Shown here in pieces: positions 23,243 to 33,477 of a stretch of 64,000 bases of DNA. The notes beneath the pieces were generated by a model. That model was not told the DNA's origin. It ran no database searches and was given only the letters and a program-made list of their open reading frames with translations. Positions within the stretch are counted from its first letter, which is position 1, and each line of letters opens with the position of its first letter. A program made the translations under genes and the position numbers. This DNA is from an uncultured Collinsella sp. (lineage in GTDB: Bacteria; Actinomycetota; Coriobacteriia; Coriobacteriales; Coriobacteriaceae). The DNA lies in NCBI GenBank assembly GCA_900540895.1, contig UQHV01000001.1, forward strand, positions 1 through 64,000, in the 5' to 3' direction.

Positions 23243-23665
23243 ATGAACAAAGAAGAGCTCAAGAAGCTGTTACCGCATCGCGAGCCGATGCTTTTGCTCG
23301 ACGAGGCCGAGCTGGTGGGCGACGAGGCCCACGGCAAGATCACGATCACGGGCGACGAGTACTTTTTGCAGGGGCATTTTCCGGGAAACCCGGTCGTCCC
23401 CGGCGTGATTCAGTGCGAGATGCTCGCCCAGAACTGCTGCGTGCTGCTGATGGGCGATGAGGAGGCGCGCGGCGCGACGCCGTTCTATACGAGCCTCGAT
23501 AAGGTGCGCTTTAAGCGTCCGGTGCGCCCGGGCGACACGGTTGATCTGGTGTGCACCATCACGCGTGCGCGCGGGCCGTTCCGCTTTGCGACGGGTACTG
23601 CGAGCGTCAACGGTGAGGTTTGCTGCCGCGCCGATATGTCCTTTGCACTCATGCACGAAAGTTAA
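23243..23665 (+). CDS. fabZ: 3-hydroxyacyl-ACP dehydratase
   Basis: Hotdog-fold dehydratase acting on 3-hydroxyacyl-ACP. LPHREPMLLLDE near residues 9-20 and the helix GHFPGNPVVPGVIQCEMLAQ with the catalytic His are diagnostic. 140 residues. ATG 23243 is preferred over an in-frame GTG at 23234 that directly follows the accB stop. Confidence 0.95.
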   Translation: MNKEELKKLLPHREPMLLLDEAELVGDEAHGKITITGDEYFLQGHFPGNPVVPGVIQCEMLAQNCCVLLMGDEEARGATPFYTSLDKVRFKRPVRPGDTVDLVCTITRARGPFRFATGTASVNGEVCCRADMSFALMHES

Positions 23666-23675
23666 GGAAGGCTTC

Positions 23676-25005
<1,330 letters not shown>

Positions 25006-25019
<14 letters not shown>

Positions 25020-26730
25020 AAAAGCGAAGACGGTCAACGTCCTCGAGGGACCGATGACCGAGTCGTGCGCCGAGTTTCCCGCGCGCCATGTGTTTATCAA
25101 GTGCCCGGAGTGCCGCCGCGTGATCGATGAGGCGCGTCTGCACGACAACCTCGAGGTCTGCCCTCGTTGCGGAAAACACTTTCGCGTGAGCGGTCGCGCG
25201 CGCATGCGCATGACGGTTGACGAGGGCACGTTTGAGGAATGGGATGCCAATCTGGCGTCGGAGGACTTCCTCTCGTTTCCCGGTTATGCCGACAAGCTCA
25301 AGAGCGTGAGCGAGCGTTCGGGCGAGCGCGATGCCGTTGTGTGCGGTAGAGGCAAAATCTGCGGTTGCGATACGGCGCTCTTCTTTATGGACGCCAACTT
25401 TATGATGGGCTCGATGGGTTCCGTGGTGGGCGAGAAGATCTGTCGCACATTTGAGCGAGCGACCGAGCTTGGATTGCCAGTTGTCGGCTTTACCGTTTCG
25501 GGCGGTGCGCGCATGCAAGAGGGCGTGACATCGCTTATGCAGATGGCCAAGATTTCTGCGGCGGTTAGGCGCCACAGCGAGGCGGGCGGCCTGTATATCA
25601 CGGTGCTCACCGACCCCACGACCGGAGGCGTAACCGCGAGTTTTGCCATGGAGGGCGACATTATCCTGGCCGAGCCCGATGCCCTGACGGCATTTGCCGG
25701 CCCGCGCGTGATCGAGCAGAACATGCACAAGCGCCTGCCCAAGGGATTCCAGCGCTCCGAGTTTTTGCTGGAGCACGGCTTTTGCGATGCCGTTGTTCCG
25801 CGTGGCGAGATTGCGCTCACGGTAGGCGAGCTGCTGGCGCTGCACGAAGGGCACGCGCCCGGCCTGGGGGCACCGCATGAGATCGTGCATATGGGTCGCC
25901 GCGGCAAAAAGCTGGGACACTTGTTCAAGCGCTCGGCCGCACCAAAAACCGCGCTCGAGATTGTCAAGCAGACCCGCTCGGCAGATCGCGCCACGGCAGG
26001 CGAGATGATCTCGCTGGGCCTGGATGGATTTGTGGAGCTGCACGGCGACCGCTACTTTGGCGACGACGCTGCTGTGGTGGCTGGCATTGGCTGGAAAGAC
26101 GGACGCCCCGTAACGGTCATCGCCATCGAGCGCGGCACCACGACCAAAGAGCGCATGCGTCGCAACTTTGGTATGGCACATCCCGAGGGCTACCGCAAAG
26201 CGCGTCGCCTTATGCGCCAGGCCGAAAAGTTTGGTCGACCGGTTCTGTGCCTGGTCGATACTTCGGGCGCGTTTTGCGGTATCGGTGCCGAGGAACGCGG
26301 CCAGGGTGAGGCGATTGCCCAGAACCTCATGGAGATGAGCGGCCTTAAGACGCCGATTGTCTCGGTGGTGACAGGCGAGGGCGGCTCTGGTGGCGCGCTG
26401 GCGCTGTCCGTGGCCGACCGCATCCTGATGCTCTCGAGCTCGGCCTATTCGGTCGTGAGCCCCGAGGCCTGTGCGTCGATCCTGTGGAAGGATACCGAGC
26501 GCGCGAATGAGGCCGCCAAGGCGCTTAAGCTCACGGCCCCCGATCTGCTGGCGCTCGGTATCATCGACGGCATTGTTGACGATAAGGGCCTGTCGCATGA
26601 GGAGATCGCCGGTGCCGTCATGTCCTCGGCATTTGATGCCTTCGATACGCTTGGGCGGCTCGACGACGCGACCCTCACAAACCTCCGCTACGAAAAGTAC
26701 CGCGCAATCGGTCAGTACCGCACGATGTGA
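25006..26730 (+). CDS. accDA: Fused acetyl-CoA carboxylase carboxyltransferase beta-alpha
   Basis: A single 574-residue chain carrying both carboxyltransferase halves. The AccD part comes first, with zinc ligands Cys33, Cys36, Cys52 and Cys55 and SGGARMQEG near residue 165. The AccA part begins near residue 300 (TRSADRATAGEMI) with DTSGAFCGIGAEERGQGEAI and GEGGSGGALAL. In E. coli these are two proteins; the fusion fixes 1:1 stoichiometry. It overlaps the accC end by 14 bases. The stop codon lies inside a palindromic element. Confidence 0.93.
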
Positions 26731-26755
26731 CAAAGGGACGGCCCGCATGTCACAT
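26725..26755. repeat. GGGACRG-core stem-loop at the accDA stop
   Basis: ATGTGAC and GTCACAT arms enclose AAAGGGACGGCCCGCAT. The left arm contains the accDA stop codon. No T-run follows, so it is not a standard terminator. It belongs to the same family as the elements at 11063, 27993, 36071, 38501 and 61848. Confidence 0.6.
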
Positions 26756-26770
26756 TGGGAAAGGCGTTCC

Positions 26771-27985
26771 ATGTCACAAGTTTCTAGAACCTCGTTTACA
26801 ACGACGGTTTCATCAAACGCCATGGCCGTGGTGGACTATCTGTCCAAAAGCATGATGTCGGCGCTGCCCTTTATTGTCTGCGCGGCGTTGTTCCGCACCG
26901 TCGCCGTCATTATGGGCGAAGGCATGCTGGGCCTGTGGTCTGCCGATTCCGAAATCTATCGCCTGTTCTACAGTTGGCTCTATAACGCCGGCTACTACTT
27001 TTTGCCCATTTATCTTGGTTGGGCGGCCGCCCGCCAGCTCGGTTGCTCGGAGCAGCTGGGCATGATGCTGGGCGGCGTATTGATTGCGCCCGATCTGCTT
27101 AAGCTTGTCGATGCCGCATCGACGACGGGGGCATCGATGACTTCCGTGTATGGTCTGCTTCCTGCGCCGGTCAACGATTACACGACGACTGTTATTCCGG
27201 TTCTCATCTCGGTGCCCGTGCTATGGCGAGTGGAGTGTTTCTTTAAGCGCGTTATCCCTAAGGCCGTGGCGTTTTCGTTCGTCCCGTTTGCGACCATGCT
27301 TGTCATGGTTCCGGTTTCGCTGTGTATTACGGCGCCGGCGGGCAGCTATCTGGGCATGCTGTTGGGCCAGCTTATGTTTATGCTTGGCAATTCCGGTGGC
27401 ATCGTGTCGCTGCTCACGCTCATGGGGCTTGCCGCGGGCTGGGAGTTCCTAAAGATCGCCGGCGTCAGCAACGTTGTCCTATCGCTCGCCTATGCGCAGT
27501 TTATGAGTGTGGGAACGGATTCGTGCATCCTGATCGCCGCGACGATGGCAACGTTCGCCGTTTGGGGCATGCCCTTTGGCGCGTCGCTTCGCGTTGCGGA
27601 TAAGGACGAGAAGGCGCTCATGCTGGGCTATTCAATCTCGGGTGTTCTTGGCGGCGTAAGCGAGCCGGCGCTGTACGGTTGCGGCTTTAAATATGGCAGG
27701 TGCCTGACGTGCATGGCCATTGGCGGCGCCGTCGGAGGCCTTGTTGCGGCCGTGGGCCACGTTACGGCCTATACCATCGGCATGACGAATGTCCTCATGG
27801 TCATTGGCTTTGCCACGGGCGGCATCTCGAACCTGCTGTGGTGCTGCGCTGCCGGCGGTGTGGCATTTGCGGTGTCTGCGGCGCTGAGCTACTGCTTTGG
27901 CGTGGTACCGACGAAGGGGCAGGTGGCAGAAGACGAAGCCGATTCGCCCGAAACAGTGGCGAGCGCTGCTGAAGCAAGCGCATAA
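26771..27985 (+). CDS. PTS EIIC-type permease, stand-alone
   Basis: 404 residues, about ten hydrophobic segments. The protein resembles the EIIC domain of the glucose/beta-glucoside PTS superfamily, with the conserved SGVLGGVSEPALYGCGFKYG block near residue 305 (the GxxEPaiyG substrate-site motif). No EIIB cysteine domain, EIIA histidine domain or PTS gene is attached or adjacent, so it must borrow partners or work differently. ATG 26771 has AAAGG six bases upstream; ATG 26747 is an alternative. Substrate unknown. Confidence 0.75.
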   Translation: MSQVSRTSFTTTVSSNAMAVVDYLSKSMMSALPFIVCAALFRTVAVIMGEGMLGLWSADSEIYRLFYSWLYNAGYYFLPIYLGWAAARQLGCSEQLGMMLGGVLIAPDLLKLVDAASTTGASMTSVYGLLPAPVNDYTTTVIPVLISVPVLWRVECFFKRVIPKAVAFSFVPFATMLVMVPVSLCITAPAGSYLGMLLGQLMFMLGNSGGIVSLLTLMGLAAGWEFLKIAGVSNVVLSLAYAQFMSVGTDSCILIAATMATFAVWGMPFGASLRVADKDEKALMLGYSISGVLGGVSEPALYGCGFKYGRCLTCMAIGGAVGGLVAAVGHVTAYTIGMTNVLMVIGFATGGISNLLWCCAAGGVAFAVSAALSYCFGVVPTKGQVAEDEADSPETVASAAEASA

Positions 27986-27992
27986 ACCTGTG

Positions 27993-28017
27993 TGACAAAA
28001 GGACGATTCCTTTGTCA
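27993..28017. repeat. Small stem-loop related to the GGGACRG family
   Basis: TGACAAAAGGA and TCCTTTGTCA pair with one bulge around CGAT. It lies eight bases after the EIIC stop. The core AGGACGAT is a degenerate match to the family. Confidence 0.45.
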
Positions 28018-28022
28018 TATTC

Positions 28023-28057
28023 CAAGGCCGTGGCCCGTGTGGGTTGCGGCCTTTTTG
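28023..28057 (+). terminator. Terminator after the EIIC gene
   Basis: AAGGCCG and CGGCCTT arms with a 16-base loop, followed by TTTTTG. Confidence 0.7.
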
Positions 28058-28083
28058 TATCTGAAGGACAAAGTGGCTACACT
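28055..28083 (+). promoter_or_regulatory. Promoter of the cation efflux gene
   Basis: TTGTAT (28055-28060), 17 bases, TACACT (28078-28083), overlapping the tail of the preceding terminator and 50 bases before the coding start. Confidence 0.5.
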
Positions 28084-28135
28084 ACAATCCGTTTGAGCAA
28101 TAGATATATAGGCAGTACCGTGGGGGCGGATGTAG

Positions 28136-29290
28136 ATGGTCGAGTGGATTGTTAAGCGCGCGCAGGGCGACCGTGCGCGCGTGGGCACGTTGACGGGCAT
28201 GGTGTGTATTCTCGCTAATGTTGCGCTTTGTGCTGCGAAGGGCGCAATTGGTGTGCTGTCGGGATCGGTTTCGATTGTGGCGGATGCCATGAACAACCTG
28301 TCCGATGCCAGCTCGAATATCGTGAGCGTGCTGGGCTTTAAGCTGGCGAGCAAGCCGGCGGATCCCGAGCATCCTTACGGACATGGCCGCTACGAGTATC
28401 TCTCGGGTCTGGTCGTGGCGGCGCTCGTGCTGCTGATCGGCGTTGAGCTGGTGAAGTCCTCGGTTGAGCGCATCATCCACCCCGAACCTGTCGAGTTCTC
28501 GCTTGCCCTGGTGGCAGTTCTCGTGCTTTCGATGGTCGTAAAGCTCTGGATGGCGGCCCTCAACCAAAAGCTCGGCGATCGCATTGAGTCCGAGACGCTG
28601 CATGCGACTGCGCAAGATTCCAAGAACGATGTCCTTGCCACGGGCGCCGTGCTGGCGTGCGCGATTGTTTCGCAGGTGACGCACATCAATCTTGACGCAT
28701 GGGTCGGCCTTGCCGTTGGCGCCTATATTGGCTGGAGCGGTTTTGAACTTATCCAGGATACGGTTAGCCCGCTTTTGGGCCAGACGCCCGATCCTAAGCT
28801 CGTCGAGCATATCCGCAGCAAGATCATGAGCTACCCCGGCGTCTTGGGCGTTCACGATTTGATGGTCCACGACTATGGCCCGGGCAGGAAGTTCGCAAGC
28901 GCTCACGCCGAGATGGCGGCCGAGGCCAGCCCGATGGAAAGTCACGACACGCTCGATAACATCGAGCAGGCGTTTAGGAACGAAGACGGCATGATTGTCA
29001 CGCTCCATTACGACCCCATCGTGACCGACGACCCCAAGGTGGCGAGCATGCGTTTACGCATTAACGCCATGGCCCAACAGATCGATAGCCGCCTCTCGAT
29101 TCACGATCTGCGCTGTGTGCCGGGTCCTACGCACACTAACGTGATCTTTGACTGCGTGCGTCCCTCGGATCTGCAGATGAGTGCCGAAGATGTAAAGCAC
29201 GAGCTGGCACAACGGGTCGAATCGGAATATCCCAAGTCGATTGCCAAGATTACGATCGACGAAGACTACGTAGGCCATACCCACGAGTAG
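28136..29290 (+). CDS. Cation diffusion facilitator transporter
   Basis: 384 residues, six membrane segments in the first 210 residues, then a cytoplasmic domain of about 170 residues. Metal-site motif DAMNNLSD (Asp50 to Asp57) in helix II and DSKNDVLAT in helix V, plus HPYGHGRYEYLSG after helix II, place it in the CDF family. It would export divalent cations in exchange for protons; the DxxxNxxSD pattern hints at manganese or iron rather than zinc, but this is uncertain. The ATG has only a weak ribosome-binding site. Confidence 0.88.
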   Translation: MVEWIVKRAQGDRARVGTLTGMVCILANVALCAAKGAIGVLSGSVSIVADAMNNLSDASSNIVSVLGFKLASKPADPEHPYGHGRYEYLSGLVVAALVLLIGVELVKSSVERIIHPEPVEFSLALVAVLVLSMVVKLWMAALNQKLGDRIESETLHATAQDSKNDVLATGAVLACAIVSQVTHINLDAWVGLAVGAYIGWSGFELIQDTVSPLLGQTPDPKLVEHIRSKIMSYPGVLGVHDLMVHDYGPGRKFASAHAEMAAEASPMESHDTLDNIEQAFRNEDGMIVTLHYDPIVTDDPKVASMRLRINAMAQQIDSRLSIHDLRCVPGPTHTNVIFDCVRPSDLQMSAEDVKHELAQRVESEYPKSIAKITIDEDYVGHTHE

Positions 29291-29329
29291 GGCTGTGCCG
29301 GCAAAGCAAGTTATACAGAAGGGGAGACT

Positions 29330-29977
29330 ATGAAGAAGCTGTATCTGCTCCGCCACGGCCAGACGGAATTCAACGTCAAAAAGCTCGTCCAGGGTCGCTG
29401 CGATTCACCGCTCACCAATTTGGGTCGTCAACAGGCACAGACAGCCGCCGCATGGCTCAAGGTCCATGGCGTCGTCCCCGACAAAGTAGTCTCATCACCC
29501 TTAGGCCGAGCCATGGACACGGCAAGTCTCGTCGCATGCGAACTCCTCGGTCCGGATGCAGCAGTCGAGCCCTGCGAAGGCATCATCGAGCGCAGCTACG
29601 GCACCTTCGAAGAAGGCCCCCACGACGCCCTGCCCACCGACGTCTGGGACCCCGGCGAGGACCTGATTCCATTTGGCGGAGAAGGAAGCCATGCCCTGCA
29701 GGAGCGCATGGTAGACACCCTCACCAATATCATGGGCGCCGAGGATATCGAAACCCTCCTAGCAGTAAGCCACGGCAGCGGCAGCCGCCAATTCATCAAG
29801 GCTGCAGCCCCAGAGGGCTTCGAGCTCCCAGCAAAACTCCCCAACTGCGCCATCATGATTTTCGATTTCGATGAGGCAAAGCCACAAGCAGAAGGCGAGC
29901 CTCATCAATGTAAGTTCACCCTCCGCCGCACACTGGGAACGTGCCACGCACTTTACCTGCGTAAACAATGTGAGTGA
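29330..29977 (+). CDS. Histidine phosphatase family protein
   Basis: 215 residues. The phosphohistidine motif LRHGQTEFN is at residues 7-15, with Arg8-His9-Gly10, and the second catalytic His is in LLAVSHGSGSR near residue 145. This is the phosphoglycerate mutase-like superfamily (GpmB/CobC type). The substrate cannot be deduced. It uses GGGGAG before the ATG. It is the last gene before the split S10 operon resumes. Confidence 0.85.
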   Translation: MKKLYLLRHGQTEFNVKKLVQGRCDSPLTNLGRQQAQTAAAWLKVHGVVPDKVVSSPLGRAMDTASLVACELLGPDAAVEPCEGIIERSYGTFEEGPHDALPTDVWDPGEDLIPFGGEGSHALQERMVDTLTNIMGAEDIETLLAVSHGSGSRQFIKAAAPEGFELPAKLPNCAIMIFDFDEAKPQAEGEPHQCKFTLRRTLGTCHALYLRKQCE

Positions 29978-29990
29978 AATATGAATCTCG

Positions 29991-30016
29991 ATGGATACGC
30001 CCGCAGCCGTGTATAC
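29991..30016 (+). promoter_or_regulatory. Conserved 26-bp element upstream of rplC
   Basis: ATGGATACGCCCGCAGCCGT followed by GTATAC. A second copy with 24 of 26 identical bases stands before rplB at 31856-31881. It ends in TATACT, a good -10 hexamer, and would give a leader of about 180 bases before rplC. I read it as a shared promoter core or a regulator site specific to ribosomal genes. Confidence 0.5.
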
Positions 30017-30130
30017 TAAACAGCTGTGTGAAACCAGGGGAGTATTCTGGCTGGACAAAATGCCTGCTTAATAGGGTTGTCAGGTAGTCCGGGCGAAATA
30101 CAAGGCTGGGGAGCACGTCGTGTAAGTAGT

Positions 30131-30178
30131 GGTCCTCTAGGGGCGTACGCTCGGTGGTGTACGCATTGTCCCAAGACC
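30131..30178 (+). promoter_or_regulatory. Structured leader hairpin before rplC
   Basis: Nested pairing of GGTC with GACC (outer), GGG with CCC, and GCGTAC with GTACGC (inner) ends 23 bases before the rplC start. Together with small hairpins further upstream it suggests a folded leader of about 180 bases, as expected for autoregulated ribosomal operons. I cannot match it to a named leader family. Confidence 0.4.
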
Positions 30179-30200
30179 ACGCGAGAGTTGGGATCATATC

Positions 30201-30821
30201 TTGATCAGCATGATTCTCGGCCGCAAGATTGGCATGACCCAGGTTTGGGACGAGGACGACAACGTCGTTCCCGTCACGGTCATCCAGGCTGGCCCCTGCG
30301 CTGTCTCGCAGGTTAAAACTCAGGCAACCGACGGCTATGACGCCGTCCAGATCGGTTTCGGCGACATCAAGGCCAAGAACGTGAACAAGCCCATGGCTGG
30401 TCACTTCGCTAAGGCTGGCGTCGAGCCTGTCCGTTTCCTTCGTGAGGTCCGCGTCGAGAACGGCGAGGAGCACAAGGTCGGCGAGGTCGTCACCGTCGCT
30501 GATTTCGCTGATGTCGAGAAGGTCGACGTCATCGGTACCTCCAAGGGTAAGGGCTTCCAGGGTCGCATCAAGCGCTGGGGTCAGCGCCGCGGTCCTATGA
30601 CGCATGGTTCTCACTTCCAGCGTCACCCCGGTTCTATCGGTCAGTGCGCCTATCCTGCGCGCGTCCTCAAGGGCGTCAAGATGGCCGGTCACATGGGTAA
30701 CGAGCGCGTTACCGTCAAGAACCTTTCCGTTGTCCGCATCGATGCCGAGCAGAACCTCATCTTGGTCAAGGGCGCTGTCCCGGGTGCCAAGAATGGTCTC
30801 GTCGCCATCCGTATGGCCTAA
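30201..30821 (+). CDS. rplC: 50S ribosomal protein L3
   Basis: L3 (206 residues), an early assembly protein near the peptidyl transferase centre. MILGRKIGMTQVWDEDD opens the protein, and the extended loop with RIKRWGQRRGPMTHGSHFQR near residue 120 is typical. TTG 30201 has a GGGA seven bases upstream; ATG 30210 is the alternative and would remove three residues. It heads the second part of the broken S10 operon. Confidence 0.95.
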   Translation: MISMILGRKIGMTQVWDEDDNVVPVTVIQAGPCAVSQVKTQATDGYDAVQIGFGDIKAKNVNKPMAGHFAKAGVEPVRFLREVRVENGEEHKVGEVVTVADFADVEKVDVIGTSKGKGFQGRIKRWGQRRGPMTHGSHFQRHPGSIGQCAYPARVLKGVKMAGHMGNERVTVKNLSVVRIDAEQNLILVKGAVPGAKNGLVAIRMA

Positions 30822-30867
30822 GGGCCCAGCCCATTTAGCCCAGCGTCATACCAAGGAGAACACTTAA

Positions 30868-31494
30868 ATGGCAAAGTTTGAAGTAAAGAACAGCGAGGGC
30901 AAGAAGGTCGCCGAGGCCGAGCTCGCCGCTGAGGTGTACGGCATCGAGCCGAACATCCACGTTATGCACCACATCGTCAAGTGCCAGATGGCCTCTTGGC
31001 GTCAGGGCACCCAGTCCGCTAAGGGCCGCTCTGAGGTTTCCGGTGGCGGCAAGAAGCCTTGGCGTCAGAAGGGCACCGGCCGTGCCCGCCAGGGTTCCAT
31101 CCGTGCTGCCCAGTGGCGTCACGGTGGCGTTGTCTTCGCCCCCAAGCCCCGTTCCTACGCTAAGCGTATGAACAACAAGGAGGTCAAGCTGGCTATGCGC
31201 TCCGCGCTGTCCGCCAAGCTGGCCGATGGCGAGCTCGTGCTCGTCGACGACTACGGCTTCGAGAAGCCTTCCACCAAGGCTGCCGTTGCCATGCTCAAGG
31301 CTCTCGGCCTTGAGGGCAAGCGTCTGACCATCATCGTTCGCGATGAGGACGTCAACGCCTACCTGTCGTTCCGCAACATTCCCAAGACGTTCATCATCAC
31401 TGCCGACGAGGCCAACACCTACGATCTCGTCAACAACAACGCCGTGCTGATGCCCGCCGACATCGCCGCTCACTTCGGGGAGGTGCTTGCTTAA
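30868..31494 (+). CDS. rplD: 50S ribosomal protein L4
   Basis: L4 (208 residues) lines the exit tunnel and in some bacteria represses the S10 operon. The tunnel loop with SGGGKKPWRQKGTGRARQGS near residues 57-76 is intact, which is the macrolide-related region. AAGGAG precedes the ATG. It is followed by rplW with no gap. Confidence 0.96.
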   Translation: MAKFEVKNSEGKKVAEAELAAEVYGIEPNIHVMHHIVKCQMASWRQGTQSAKGRSEVSGGGKKPWRQKGTGRARQGSIRAAQWRHGGVVFAPKPRSYAKRMNNKEVKLAMRSALSAKLADGELVLVDDYGFEKPSTKAAVAMLKALGLEGKRLTIIVRDEDVNAYLSFRNIPKTFIITADEANTYDLVNNNAVLMPADIAAHFGEVLA

Positions 31495-31782
31495 ATGACC
31501 GCCCACGAGATCATCATCCGTCCGATCGTGTCCGAGCGTTCCTTCTCCGGCATGGAGCAGAACAAGTACACGTTCGAGGTCGCCAAGGATGCTAACAAGT
31601 ATCAGATCAAGGACGCTGTCGAGGAGATCTTCGGCGTCAAGGTCGTTCGCGTGAACACCCTGACGGTCAAGCCCAAGACCAAGCGCGTGCGCTATGTCGC
31701 CGGCAAGACCCGTTCTTGGAAGAAGGCCATCGTCACGCTGGCCGAGGGCGACACCATCGAGGTCTTTGGCAACCAGGCCTAA
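31495..31782 (+). CDS. rplW: 50S ribosomal protein L23
   Basis: L23 (95 residues), at the tunnel exit and docking site for trigger factor and SRP. IIIRPIVSERSFSGMEQNKY and VEEIFGVKVVRVNTL are conserved. The ATG directly follows the rplD stop, with GGGGAGGTG inside the rplD 3' end acting as ribosome-binding site. Confidence 0.95.
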   Translation: MTAHEIIIRPIVSERSFSGMEQNKYTFEVAKDANKYQIKDAVEEIFGVKVVRVNTLTVKPKTKRVRYVAGKTRSWKKAIVTLAEGDTIEVFGNQA

Positions 31783-31800
31783 GACTCGCTGCTGTTGAGT

Positions 31801-31836
31801 GAGCTCATGCCTCCCAACTAGGGGAGGCGAGAGCTC
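31801..31836 (+). promoter_or_regulatory. Strong hairpin between rplW and rplB
   Basis: GAGCTC pairs with GAGCTC and GCCTCCC with GGGAGGC around an AACTA loop, with 2-base internal loops. Only a short TTTT follows four bases later. It could be a weak terminator or processing site between two transcription units, as a promoter-like element follows at 31851-31881. Confidence 0.55.
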
Positions 31837-31855
31837 AAGGTTTTGGGCGTATAAA

Positions 31856-31881
31856 ATGGACACGCCCGGAGCCGTGTATAC
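31856..31881 (+). promoter_or_regulatory. Conserved 26-bp element upstream of rplB
   Basis: Second copy of the element found before rplC, with two changes (T to C and C to G). TATAAA lies directly upstream at 31851-31856. It suggests a separate promoter or control point for rplB-rpsQ. Confidence 0.5.
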
Positions 31882-31961
31882 GTCCGGTGTCATCGCACCC
31901 GAGGCAGAACCTCGAATCCCTGTCTGCGATGGCTAACGGATTCCTATTGAAAGGGATTGTA

Positions 31962-32792
31962 ATGGCTGTAAAGCACCTTAAGCCGACCTCCGCTGGTAGG
32001 CGTTGGCAGACGATCTCCGACTTCTCCGAGATCACCTGCACCAAGCCCGAGAAGTCTCTTCTCGAGCCCCTGCCCAAGAAGGCCGGTCGTAACAACAACG
32101 GCCGCATCACCACCCGCCACCAGGGCGGCGGCGTGAAGCGTCGTTACCGCGTGATCGACTTCAAGCGCAACAAGGACGGCGTGCCCGCCAAGGTTGCCAC
32201 GATCGAGTACGATCCGAACCGTTCCGCTCGCATCGCTCTGCTGCACTACGCTGACGGTGAGAAGCGCTACATCCTGGCCCCCAAGGGCCTCGAGGTCGGT
32301 CAGACCGTCATGTCCGGTTCTGACGCCGACATCAAGCCGGGCAACGCTCTGCCCCTCGCCGACATCCCCGTCGGTACGCTCATCCACGCCGTCGAGTTCC
32401 AGCCGGGCAAGGGCGCTGCTATCGCCCGTTCCGCCGGTAACTCCTGCCAGCTGATGGGTAAGGAGGGCAAGTACGCTATCGTCCGTATGCCTTCCTCCGA
32501 GATGCGCCGCATCCTCGTTACCTGCCGCGCCACCGTCGGTGAGGTCGGCAACGCCGATCACTCCAACATCGTCATCGGCAAGGCCGGCCGTAAGCGTCAC
32601 ATGAACGTGCGCCCGACCGTCCGCGGTACCGTCATGAACCCTGTCGACCACCCGCACGGCGGTGGCGAGGGCAAGAACCACACCTCTGGTCGTCCCTCTG
32701 TTACCCCCTGGGGTAAGCCGACGAAGGGCCTTCGTACGCGCAAGAAGAAGAAGGTCTCGAACCAGCACATCATTCGTCGCCGTAAGAAGTAA
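31962..32792 (+). CDS. rplB: 50S ribosomal protein L2
   Basis: L2 (276 residues), essential for subunit joining and peptidyl transfer. VKHLKPTSAGRRWQTISDF at the N-terminus and the catalytic-centre loop with VDHPHGGGEGKNH near residue 226 (conserved His) are present. ATG 31962 follows AAAGGGATTG; the longer in-frame extension to 31887 has no such site and would cross the leader. Confidence 0.97.
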   Translation: MAVKHLKPTSAGRRWQTISDFSEITCTKPEKSLLEPLPKKAGRNNNGRITTRHQGGGVKRRYRVIDFKRNKDGVPAKVATIEYDPNRSARIALLHYADGEKRYILAPKGLEVGQTVMSGSDADIKPGNALPLADIPVGTLIHAVEFQPGKGAAIARSAGNSCQLMGKEGKYAIVRMPSSEMRRILVTCRATVGEVGNADHSNIVIGKAGRKRHMNVRPTVRGTVMNPVDHPHGGGEGKNHTSGRPSVTPWGKPTKGLRTRKKKKVSNQHIIRRRKK

Positions 32793-32824
32793 TTTCGGAT
32801 ACCGAGTTTTAGGAGAAAGCACTT

Positions 32825-33085
32825 ATGAGCAGAAGTCTCAAAAAGGGCCCGTTCGTGGAGACTCGCCTTCTCTCGCGTATCACCGCGATGAACGAGGCTG
32901 GCAAGAAGGACGTCGTGAAGACCTGGTCCCGCGCGTCCACCATCTTCCCCGAGATGGTTGGTCACACCATCGCCGTCCACGACGGCCGTAAGCATGTGCC
33001 CGTGTATGTTACCGAGTCCATGGTTGGTCACAAGCTCGGCGAGTTCGCGCCGACTCGTACGTTCCGTGGCCACAAGGCCAAATAG
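32825..33085 (+). CDS. rpsS: 30S ribosomal protein S19
   Basis: S19 (86 residues), head protein that pairs with S13. SRSLKKGPFVE and GHKLGEFAPTRTFRGHKAK are conserved. AGGAG precedes the ATG. Next in order after rplB, as in the standard S10 operon. Confidence 0.96.
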   Translation: MSRSLKKGPFVETRLLSRITAMNEAGKKDVVKTWSRASTIFPEMVGHTIAVHDGRKHVPVYVTESMVGHKLGEFAPTRTFRGHKAK

Positions 33086-33099
33086 GGGGTTAACCGTAA

Positions 33100-33471
33100 A
33101 TGGCAACTAAGTCTATTGAAACTGAGGCCACCGAGGTTCGCGCCGTCGCTAAGTACGTGCGTGTTTCCCCCAGCAAGGCCCGCCTGGTGGTCGATCTGAT
33201 CCGCCGCAAGCCTGTCGCTCAGGCCTTCGACATCCTCCACTTCTGCGACCGCGCCGTCGCCGTGGATGTCGAGAAGGTTCTCCGTTCCGCCGTTGCGAAC
33301 GCCGAGAACAACAACGGTCTGCGTGCCGACAACCTGGTTGTCGCCGCTGCCTATGTTGACGAGGGTCCGACGCTTAAGCGCATCCGTCCCCGCGCCAAGG
33401 GTTCCGCTTCTCGCATTCTGAAGCGTACTTCCCACATCACCGTCGTCGTTGCTCCTCGAAAGGAGGCGTAA
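33100..33471 (+). CDS. rplV: 50S ribosomal protein L22
   Basis: L22 (123 residues), with a long beta-hairpin reaching the exit tunnel. RVSPSKARLVVDLIRRKPV near residue 22 and the hairpin KRIRPRAKGSASRILKRTSH near residue 91 are intact. It has an N-terminal extension of about ten residues (SIETEATEVR) relative to the shortest forms. Confidence 0.96.
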   Translation: MATKSIETEATEVRAVAKYVRVSPSKARLVVDLIRRKPVAQAFDILHFCDRAVAVDVEKVLRSAVANAENNNGLRADNLVVAAAYVDEGPTLKRIRPRAKGSASRILKRTSHITVVVAPRKEA

Positions 33472-33477
33472 AGCTGT

